This document shows, in pieces, positions 54,760-64,000 of a stretch of DNA of 64,000 bases. Origin of the DNA: Ophiocordyceps camponoti-saundersi (nom. inval.) (Eukaryota > Ascomycota > Sordariomycetes > Hypocreales > Ophiocordycipitaceae); contig PDHQ01000056.1 in assembly GCA_003339415.1 (NCBI GenBank), positions 72,345-136,344 on the forward strand, read 5' to 3'. Every line of letters starts with the position of its first letter. The stretch's first letter is position 1. The position numbers were made by a program, and so were the translations under genes. The notes under the pieces are model-generated. The model saw nothing but the letters and a program-made list of their open reading frames with translations. It had not been told where the DNA came from and ran no database searches.

Positions 54760-55746
54760 ACGATAGCTCCTAAGTTAACTAAAGAGGAGTAGGCTAAGAA
54801 GGCATAGAACCGTCTCCTAAACGTTTATAACCTTATTTTTCGTAAGATCTACGTGGAGGATATAAGCGTCCTATTAACCCTAGCTTAGTAAGGCCGTACC
54901 GCGCTTAAAACTCTTCCTTACCTAGAATATATACGCGTAAGTATTTTAATTAAATAGTCCCTAACGTTTAAGCTAAATTCTTATACCTAGGTCTATATTT
55001 ATCTCGAGATCTAGCATAAGGGGGGTATTAACGTCGGGCACTTCGGCGTTCTAATCTATATTAAGATAGCCTTTCGCGAAAAAGTTCCTAAGGATATTCT
55101 AGCCTTTATAAAGCAGGAGATAGCCGGGGCGACTCCTCTTAAATACTTCCTATATTAGTTCCTTAGGGTCGGGGAGAGAGAGTTCTAGGAGGAGACGATA
55201 GAGACGCCTTAAGTTACTTACATCCCGACTAAGATCGCGCACCTAGAAGGATCCTTCTTTAACTATTTAATCGAGGGCAAACGCCCCGAATACTTTAAGG
55301 CCTTGCTTATTTCGATATTTAGGCGACGTAACCCGAGGATATATAGCCACTACTTGCGGTCTTAGACTACGACTATTACCTGCTATAGAGAGCACGTCTT
55401 AACCCCTTTTTATAAGTGCGTTTCGATATTCGGTTAAGGGGGTTATAGTTATTCGAATTATATTTAGAATAGGACTAGAGCCGCTACTTATAACTAGCGT
55501 CGATATATCGAATACTCTATTAGGGCAGAAGACGACGAAGCTTTGCAGATATCCGGTTATTTCGTAGGTGGTAAGGATATCTTTTTTAACTCCGTGGCGT
55601 ATAAAGATTATCTAAACCCTCGAGTCGCCCCTCGCTTAGTTAAGGATGCGCCTAACCTATTCCTAGACGACGGTTTAGAGCCTAGGGATAGTAATAAGTG
55701 GCCTAATATTAAAGAGCGGGCTCGGAAGGTCCTAGAACTAGAGTAA
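54760..55746 (+). pseudogene. Accessory frame antisense to Gypsy pol, about 330 codons
   Basis: One continuous plus-strand frame from about 54760 to a TAA at 55744-55746, broken only by TAG/TAA codons of the kind CpA-to-TpA change makes. The last 67 codons are fully open (QISGYFVGG, PRLVKDAPNLFLDDG, ending in ARKVLELE). No domain is recognised. It has no zinc knuckle or protease signature. It lies between integrase and the LTR, on the strand opposite pol, the position of extra antisense ORFs in some large plant LTR elements. Function unknown. Confidence 0.55.
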
Positions 55747-58271
55747 AGTAATTAATCGTAGGTATTAGGATCCGGTAGAGGAGCTAAAATAAAAAAGAGT
55801 TATCGTGCTTTCGTCTAAATATATTAACTATACTAAAATACCTTCCCCTTCCTCTCCGTAGTTATTAGGCAAGGGAGTTTAGGGTTTTAAAGCCTATAAG
55901 GTAACCGTAGGACGGCCCTAATATAAAGGGCTTTCTATGCTTTAGTAATCTAGGGGAGCTAGACCTTAAGAGTGGTTTTTAGCTTAGCCTAGGTATCGAG
56001 GAGACCGTCCCTAATAACTAATTTATTATGCCGATCGCTAGAAGATATATAGTTTCTTAAAACTATTTAATTATAAGCTCTAGCGTTCGAATCCTAGACC
56101 TTATATAGCTTAGCGTTAATTTCCTCCTTAGCTAGGAAAGGGGTTGCTATAGCGGAGGTAGGTCCTTTCCCTTATAGAAGCTAGTTATTAGAGTTAGAAG
56201 ACTACTATCTATCTTCCGCTTAATAGAACCTTTTAAGATAGTCCCTAGAAACTGTTCTGTCGAGGTTAATCCTATCTAGTGTTTTTAAACGGTAACTTCC
56301 TATAACTTTAGCTCTCGATATTACCCTATAGGGTCTATTCCACCTTATTCGTAACTTAGTAACCCTTCCGAGGTTAGCGGCTCGTCGTATATTATAGCAG
56401 AGGATAAGGTCTCCTTCTCTAAAGTCCGTAGAGCGAAGTTTATGCTTATTATTATCGTCTATCCTTTAAGCGAGGCGTTATCGATAGGTTATAACTCGGG
56501 TTCTGGCTTTTTCCACGTCCTCTTTTTTCCTCCCTAATACCTTTATGCGTGCTATTAGTAGATTAAATAGCTCCTATATTCTATCCTAGTTAATAAGGCG
56601 CTAGGTAGGGTATTTAACCTTAAGAGGTAGGACCAGCTCCTAGCCGTAGATTAGGTAAAAGGCCGATATCCTATATAAGTTTTTAATAGCTATGCGGTCA
56701 GCTAGGATAGCTTAAGGTAGGAACTTAACCTATTTCCCTATTTCCTAGGCTATTTTCGCAAGGGCTAAGGAAATTAACTAATGCCCGACTTTAATAACTA
56801 AGTTTGCCTTAGGGTTATACCTAGAAATAAGGATAACCTTCACACCGAAGTCTTCGAGGACTATTCGAAATATAGACTTAACTTCGGGGCCACTATCTAT
56901 CACGGCTTTAAACGGGACTCCGTAACGGTAGATAATAGAGAGTATAAACTTCGTTATAGCGGCTATTATAAGGTCTCTTGCCGGCGCAACCTCAACCTAT
57001 CTAGTGAGGTTATCACGCGCTTCTAGGAGATACTTATATCCTTAATTAATTAGTATATACTAAGCATCTAAATAGATTTTTTCGAAAGGTTATCTAGGAG
57101 CTATTAGGACCGAGCGTTCCCGGGGTTATCGAGGGTCGAATTTCTAGCAGATAGGGCAGGTTAAGATAGTGGCACTCACGTAGTTCCATAAACTTAGCTA
57201 CTAGTAGCGTTCTTTAACGAAGTTATACGTAACTTCTCTTCCTTTATAGCCTATTTGCTTATAGAACCTAGTCACAATCTGTCTTCGTTATCTTTCTTTA
57301 TTAACAACTAGACGGGGGTACCGTTCAAGCCTCGTCGGTTTTTTCCAGAGTTTGTTATCCGCTATTATAAAGGTTAGGGCTAATATCTTGAATTTCCGGA
57401 ACGCCTAGGCTTTTATATGCGGGGGCCTTTCCATTCGTCCTAGGAAAGCAGCAATTTAACTATGCTTATCAGAAAGCATTTAATTAGAGGATTAAGCAAC
57501 CACTGCGTTAAGGTGTAGGTCCACAAAGTCTTCTAAATCTCTATCTTTTTCTCGTTCGAGGAGGTCAATATCTATAATCGGTTTTCTAGACAAGGCGTCC
57601 GTAATAGGATTCTTATTTCTAGCAATATAACGCACAGTGAAATCGAATAAGAAAATATAGCTAACCTATCTAGTAACTATAGCTCTAGGGACGTCTTTAA
57701 GGGATCCTTTAAGCTAGTTAACTAAGACTTATACGTCCGTTTTAAGGTAGAAATAAACCCTATAGAGATAAAGCCGCAGGCGTCTTATAGCGCATAGTAT
57801 AGCCTTATATTCCCTTTTTATTATATTATAATTTACTTCCGTAGGGTTCCACACGCCGCTTTCAAACCTAACTATTCGTCTAGTCCCTTTAACTTCTTGC
57901 AGCAAAACCGCCCCCTATCCTATAAGGCTAGCATCGCATATAAGGATAATTTCCCCGTAGTTCGGCCCTAGATTAAGTGGTACTAGGAACTAAGGGTCTA
58001 ATAGTAGTGCCTTAAGGTCTACTATAGCTTTAGAGTATTCCGCTATCTATTCCTAAGGAGCGTCTTTTTTTAACAGGGAGGTTAGTAGTTTAGCAATCTA
58101 GGCAAACTAGGGGATCCAGATCCGGTAGAAGCCCATAAGGCCTAGGAAGCATCTAATTTAACGAATTAAGTCGCAAACGACCTAGCTTTTAAGTTTTTCG
58201 ACCTTATAGTCGACCGGCTTCCTCCTATAAGAGCCTACTATAAACCCCACAAGTTCTATTAATTCTTAGCA

Positions 58272-58481
58272 CTAGCGAGATTTCTTTCCGGCAACTATGT
58301 AACCTACTAGCTTAATATTAATAAGGACCTTATTAATATTAATAAGGTATTCGTAGATAAAGCGTCGAATGCCTAGCCTTACTTCCTTATCGTTATACGT
58401 AGTTTCCGGTCCCCTAATAGGGATATTATCCATAAAGATATTACAAACTTCTAAGATAAGATTAAATAGTATTTGCTGCAT
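58272..58481 (-). pseudogene. Gypsy reverse-transcriptase fragment
   Basis: A 69-codon open stretch of the RT palm: EVCNIFMDNIPIRGPE, then a LGIRRFIYEYL stretch and IVAGKKS. The catalytic FMDD reads FMDN (GAT to AAT, a G-to-A change). It is part of the larger broken pol. Confidence 0.88.
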
Positions 58482-61400
58482 AACCCTTATAAATTAACCT
58501 ACTAAGTTCGTTACTCCTATTAGTACGGTGCATTAGCGGAAGAGACTAATTAGTATTGCGAAGGTTATATAATCTCGGCTTTTCGGGTCTAAAGGTATTT
58601 AATTATACCCTAAAAAGAGGTCTAGGAGTGTTAAAACCTTATATATTACAAATTGTTTACTAAACTTATTAGCATAGGGTAGCGGGTTAGCGTCTCGTAC
58701 GGTATAGCTATTAAGTATCGTTATAGAGTTAATAAGCCGAACTCCTCCGTCTTTCTTAGCCACTACTATATAGTGATTGCGGTAGGAGGCGTAACTAGGT
58801 TCCAGAACTCTATACTACACCCTATTTTTAAGAAGTTTAACTACTTATAGGAGCATCGCTTTAGGGATATTAACCGGCTTCGCCTACTAAGCCTTATAGT
58901 TAACGACTTTAAACATAATAGGAGGCGCGATTAATTAATCTACTTATCCTCTTTTACTATAATCCTAAGCTAAGGTAGCTTCCCTATTAATAAGTATAGT
59001 ATATAGTATAGCCTATTCGTTATTAGATAGTATCGCGGTTATTTATTCTCGTATATTAACTAATCGATTAGGGGTTAGTCTATAACCCTTCGCAATTTTA
59101 GAGAATTTGCCGGTGATATCTTTATTAAATAGCCTATCGCTGCGGACGTCCTTTTTAATTATACTCCATTTCCTAGCTTTCTAGCTAAAATCGCCCTCTA
59201 GGATAGATCTATCCGGGCGGATATTATCACGAGGCACCTTCTTATCAGCCTTCCTTTTATATATCGTATTCATAAGAGCCGTTAACTAAAGGCGCGCTTT
59301 ATTATCGTTAGCTTCCTCCTATTAGATAACTAAGAGTATTTAAGCGGCTTTAGCTTTCGTTTTAGTATCTCCTTTCTCTCTTAGCAGGTCTAAGATATCG
59401 GATAACGCCTTAGTTAATAAGGGCAGCACCGCAGCGTATTCCCGATTAGTCTGTTATTAGTTAATCTCTTCTAAGTCTTAGTTAGTAATACCTTATTATC
59501 CGTTAGCTTACGTAACTATTTAATCACCTTCTTTATCTTATTTATTTTTATTCGAGAGAAAGAAAACTGACTCCCCTTCTCGGCAGATTATTATCCCCTT
59601 AGGTGCCGACCCCTTTTCCTCCCCCTTCCCCGTAGGGAGGGGCCCTAATCCCTATTAGGGAAGGTCGTTACTATACCTAATAGCCGAAGTAATAATATTA
59701 ATAGAAGCTAAGTTAGGGAATAGGATAGGCTATTTATTATCCTATATAGGTAGTCCTGCTACTAGGGTAATAATTCGGGTTAAACTAAAAACATATCGAG
59801 CATAAAGATCCCTAGTCCTTATATAATAATTAAATATTAGCCGGGTAAGGCGAATAAATAATATGCCTAGGATAAAGGGAACGAGCATATCGTCGTAGCA
59901 GATAAAGATTCGGATAGGCATGCAGATAGGTCCTATAAAGATAATAGTATCCGAGATAGCTACTAGCTAAGTTAATTTCTTATTAAAAGATATCGTATTA
60001 ACGGAGATAGGGCGGCATTCGAGGTTAAATTCGCGGGCGTACCGGGAGGTAATAATGTTCGTCTCGGCTCCTATATTAAGGAGTGCTAATATAGGGGTAG
60101 TATCGATACCCCTAACGCGGACCTATATACGAGGGAGGTCTTGCATTATCTTCGGTATATCGAAGGACGAGATATATATATAAATACCGAAGGATCTAGG
60201 TATAGATATCGGAGGAAACTTAAGGTTCCTAGGGACGAAAATTTCCGGGTTTAGGATATAGTCTTCTCTATTTTCTTCGTAAGTGATCTCCTTAAGGGCA
60301 CGACGATTAAATAGTTCCACGAGAATACGGTCACCCTCTAGGATAATAGGGTTTATATTTAGCCCGGCGTAAATATCGTTAAAGAAGGATATAGAGCCGT
60401 TATTAAAGAGGTAGTCTATATGTTTAGGGATTATAACGGCATTAATAGTGCTAGAGCTAGCCTAACTAGCCGAGGGCTAATTAACTAGTTTCTTAATAGA
60501 GACTTCCTTAAATTTAAAGGTCTCGCGGTCAAGGTATTCTGCCTTATTAGCTAATATTTAAGAGACTTTAATACTAAGTTCCGGGTTTATCGTAATTAAG
60601 TCTATTAACCTAATAGAAACCTTCTTTCCGATAATCTCGTCTGCAATCAGGTCCGTAATCTTATCGTGTCTATCGGTAACTTTCACCCTAAGGCGTAGGT
60701 GAGTAGCGGCTAAGAGGGCTTCGTCTTAGATTTTCTTCTACTTAGCAATAGCTTCTTTTTATTACGTAACTTCCTAAGCATAAGTAGTCGGAGTCGGTTA
60801 ACTAGTAGATCGCAGAGTGCTAGAAGGGGAAGGGGTTTATAAGACCCTATCCTCGGTTAGGCTCTCTTTAACCCTTAGGCGCTTAAATTCGTAAGCGTTA
60901 ACTATAGCTTAGATAGAGTTAACCCTAACTATTTAATCCGATAGCGCCGTATCCCGTTATATAATGACGAGAGATATAATAGGCGCTAGGGTTTTATTTT
61001 TAAGTAGTGCTAGGAGGGTCTATCGCGCTATATTATTATAATCCGTAAAAGACGAGATTATCTTTTATTCCTTCTTATTAGGAGACTAATTATAGTTATT
61101 AATAGTAAGGCTTTTAACCTTCGGGATTAAGTCCGATATAAAGGATCCCGGCTAGTTCTTAACCTAGCATACTAGAAAGCGTCTAACATAGCTTCCCGCT
61201 CTAATAAATTTATACGGAAGGCTCGGTAGCATAGCGACGTAGAAAGCATATAATCTAAGAAAAAGCTCTCCAGTCCCTAGGTCGTAACGAGCAAAGCCTA
61301 ATTCCTTGTTATAAGTCGCTAGGGGGCAGTTATTAGCGTAGTAAGTAGGTTCGTTATAGTAATAGCACCTATAACCCTTTTTGCCTAAGATTATATTAAT

Positions 61401-63094
61401 ATTTAATTTATTACTAGATTTATTAGTCCCCTACGTTATAACGTTAGTAGTAATAAGGGGTCTGCCCTATTAAGTCCCGTAGGCTAAGGTATCCTAATTC
61501 TTAACCCTATTAGCTAAGCTATAGATATTATCCTGCATATTAGCTAAATTAATAGAGAGGGAACTTATCTATCTGGCTAAATTATCTATAGTTACACCCT
61601 TCGGGTTACCTTACTATCCCTTAGTAACGGTCTTTAAGTGAGTTTTCTTATAAATCCTCTTAGGGGTCGTTAGTCGCTTTTCTTCTAGAAAGAACTTTAT
61701 AGCTTCTTCCTAGCCTTATCGAAGCTTTTAATTATAAAGGGCTACGGCAAGCTAATAACGCGAATCTTCGAGATAAGGCTTAAGATAGCCTTAGATACTT
61801 TTTATAAGCTAGCTATAGGGCATAGCCGCAATATCTTCATAAGTCGAATTATTCCTTCTAAGGAGCCTAACTCGAACCTTTTTTAGTAAAGTATTAAAAA
61901 CGTTGCCCGATTCCGTGATAGCGAGTTTATAATTAGTCCCGTACTTTTTGCGGCAGAGATAGTCGTAAGTTTAGATCTAATTAGCAACCTATTCTATAGT
62001 TTCTAGTTTCTTCGTATTATAGTTCCTAATCTTTTTATCTAGGGTACCTTTCTAGGCCGAGTCTAATATGCTATAGTATTTAATTATAGTATTCTTAGCT
62101 ACTTCCTAAGGCTAGTCTTTAGTTAGGATTTTCATATTCATTCCTTCCTTATCGTTAACATAATCTTCAAGCTATTCGACTATTATAGCGTCTTTAATAT
62201 TTATATTCTTTATTTCTTTTTTAAAGCGGTTAAGGAATTTAGTTATATTCCGGCTAGCAAATTTCGTAATAAGTAGTAAGGCCGGCTAGACATTAATAAC
62301 TTAAGTCTTCTTAGCTATCTCGTTCTTAGGAGTCGTTATCTTATTTTCCGTGCTATTAAGGCTAACCGAACGAGTACGATTAAGTAGTTAAGTTAGGTTT
62401 TTAGAAGAAAAAGGTATATAAATCTCAGGGGGGCAGGGTAACTAGTCTCGTAATAGAATAGTATTCTATAGTAATAGGGCTATTTCAGAAAGAGAGGAGA
62501 CGAAAATAACACTTCTTAGATAACGATATAAAATATAAGCCTAAGAGCAGATAAGGAATAGGAGTATTAGGACGCTAAAGTAAAAGAGCTCGTAAAGGAT
62601 AAGGATAAGCTAAAAGGGCATATATAAAATTAAACCGCTTAAAAGAACCGTCTATAAGCCGCCGATATTATATTATAATAATAATCGACTATTAATTAAA
62701 TAGTTATAGTCGTCTAATATCCCGGATCTCTTTTCTAAGGGGGTAACGTTTCTAAAGACGGGTTAGTAAAGTAAGATCGCAGTTCTTATCTACGGTTTAA
62801 ACTTAATTTAGCTATTATTTTTCTTATCTAATATAGGGGCACTACCTTATAAGCAGTCTCTACGCTAATTAATTATATTAAACGTCCTCTGCTTCTTTAC
62901 CGACCCCCGCTTTAGTTATAACTTCGTAAGTAACCGGCCTACGTCCGAGAACGGAGCCCCTTTCACCGGTGCCGAGGATATAACTCGTCCTTTAACCCTC
63001 TAATTAGTTCGTTATAATCTATAAGGGGTAGCTATTATCTTAATACTACCTTTTTTAGTTATCGAGCCTAATAAATCACGCCCTAGAGACTAGT

Positions 63095-63712
63095 TTTAGC
63101 GGGGGAAGAAGGATACCCTAAGCGAGCGTAGCAGATACCTAAGGGGCGTAACTTCTTAGGTAACTAGAGTCTTCAACTAACATAAGGGGGGATCTCTAGC
63201 TATAGGGGGAGGTGCTAGATATAATTCTTTATAGGGAAAATAATAGGAAGTCGATTTCCCACATAAAGATAAAAGTAGCAAGGGAGAGGAACTCGAGGAC
63301 TATTTAATTAATAGTTAAAGATTTTAAAATAAGTATTCAAATTAGTAATTTAGGGAATAAAAGTATAAGGTTTAAAATAAAATTATAATTCCGTTTAGTA
63401 GAATTTTTACTATAAGTCCTCTCTACGACTCGATTTGCGATATACGACTTTTATAAAAGCTATAAAGACAAGCTTAAGGGCTAATTCTTACTTAATTCCT
63501 TCCTCTTTACGAGGAAACTAAACCGTGCTATATACCTAGCGATAACCCCTTATCCTATTATTACTACCCTTAATAGTTCTAAAGCGTTAAAGTATCCGAG
63601 AACTAAAAGGACTTAAGGGACTATTTAATCGTAACCTGCATAAACCCCTAATAACTTACTATCCTAGTTTAGCGTTATTTTTCTTCGAGGTATGTTTTTC
63701 ACCGCCGCTAAA
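63095..63712 (-). repeat. Gypsy LTR, right copy
   Basis: Partner of 51428-52045, followed directly by the CTAT target duplication. On the minus strand this is the 5' LTR. Confidence 0.9.
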
Positions 63713-63938
63713 CTATCGAAGAAGGTCTTTATTAAGATTAACCCGATCTTATAAAAAAGGAAGGATTAAGTTTAGAAGAATATAAAAGCACCTTCTTTAG
63801 TAATTTTCCTTTTTTTCGAACTTTCGAAGATACTTTTAACTATACTAAGTATAAGTTTAAGCGTTACGCTCTCCGAGGTCCTCCTAATTTACTTATATAG
63901 AGGAAAAAGAAGAAGGAGGGGCCCGTATTACTAGGCGG
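63713..63938 (-). pseudogene. Continuation of the interrupted Copia element
   Basis: The sequence that followed 51427 before the Gypsy insertion. It is short, AT-rich and without a clear domain, ending at the next LTR insertion. Confidence 0.45.
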
Positions 63939-64000
63939 TTTAACGGGAAAGAAAAGATATGCCTCGAGGAAAAGGAAAAAGAAGGGAAAGAGAAGAAAAA
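63939..64000 (-). repeat. Start of a third LTR of the 3.0-kb family (cut by window edge)
   Basis: Begins TTTAACGGGAAAGAAAAG and follows the first 60 bp of the LTRs at 44403 and 46978, then runs off the window. Confidence 0.85.

Larger units (their letters stand above)
51428..63712 (-). mobile_element. Ty3/Gypsy LTR retrotransposon, 12.3 kb, RIP-inactivated
   Basis: LTRs of 618 bp at 51428-52045 and 63095-63712 (TTTAGCGGGGG...CCGCTAAA), TSD CTAT on both sides (51424-51427, 63713-63716). Coding is on the minus strand. Gag and protease lie roughly at 60-62.9 kb. RT lies at 58.3-58.9 kb (AKKDGGVRLINS at about 58750; FMDN at 58425-58436). RNase H is at about 57.5-58.0 kb and integrase at about 56.5-57.3 kb. 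A primer-binding site beside the right LTR reads TAGTCTCTAGGGCGTGAT, with TAG where TGG is expected. Four kilobases between integrase and the left LTR are not pol and carry a decayed frame on the opposite strand. The length is large for a fungal Gypsy element. Confidence 0.88.
43800..64000. repeat. RIP-mutated retrotransposon nest
   Basis: About 20 kb in which CpA and TpG are nearly absent, TpA is abundant and CpG is kept, the mark of C-to-T change at CpA. Every recognisable reading frame is broken by TAG/TAA and no host gene is seen. Order: unassigned sequence with a tRNA-like relic, the non-autonomous LTR element (44403-47432), the Copia core, the Gypsy element (51428-63712), the rest of the Copia sequence, and a new LTR from 63939. 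Confidence 0.93.

Overview
The window is nuclear DNA of a filamentous ascomycete (Pezizomycotina, probably Sordariomycetes). The evidence is short introns of 50-140 bp with CTAAC/CTGAC branch sites, fungus-specific families (CFEM, LaeA-like methyltransferase, Scon-2/Met30, twinfilin), and a repeat block decayed by repeat-induced point mutation (RIP). The species cannot be named from the sequence.

Bases 1-29000 are ordinary gene-rich DNA. In order: a LaeA-like methyltransferase running off the left edge, a BTB/POZ protein, a 0.8 kb LTR-flanked candidate non-autonomous element, a two-CFEM GPI-type wall protein, an Ldh2-family dehydrogenase, a hotdog thioesterase, a Ni/Co transporter, an unknown basic protein, a calpain-like protease, a small HTH/AT-hook protein, RPB4, an intact Gag-like ORF, twinfilin, the mitochondrial succinate/fumarate carrier SFC1, and the sulfur-controller F-box/WD40 protein MET30 (scon-2/sconB).

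Bases 29300-36200 are a run of small secreted-protein genes, mostly behind strong TATA boxes. They comprise a PAKEV-repeat protein, a tentative two-exon peptide, a Gly-rich Cys protein, its divergently transcribed larger paralogue carrying KR-flanked His-rich cassettes, and a six-cysteine peptide assembled here from two or three exons. A U6 snRNA gene lies among them, split by a 57-nt spliceosomal-type intron that contains a B-box.

Bases 38000-43100 return to housekeeping genes: a small acidic protein, a single-pass membrane protein with PPxY motifs, PUS1 with an acidic tandem-repeat insert, and MED22 assembled here from three exons.

From about 43800 to the right edge the DNA is one RIP-mutated nest of LTR retrotransposons, nearly devoid of CpA/TpG and full of TAG/TAA stops. 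A Copia element (minus strand) was broken by two related insertions: a 3.0 kb non-autonomous element (44403-47432, TSD CTAG) and a 12.3 kb Gypsy element (51428-63712, TSD CTAT). They share termini, primer-binding site and polypurine tract. The Gypsy element also carries a decayed accessory frame of about 330 codons antisense to pol. A third LTR of the small family begins at 63939.

Most likely new: the divergent pair of Kex2-type Gly/Trp-tailed secreted proteins with His-rich cassettes, the intron-bearing U6 gene, the paired autonomous/non-autonomous LTR families, and the short LTR-flanked element. All gene models are read by eye from splice signals and protein-family knowledge; no searches were run.
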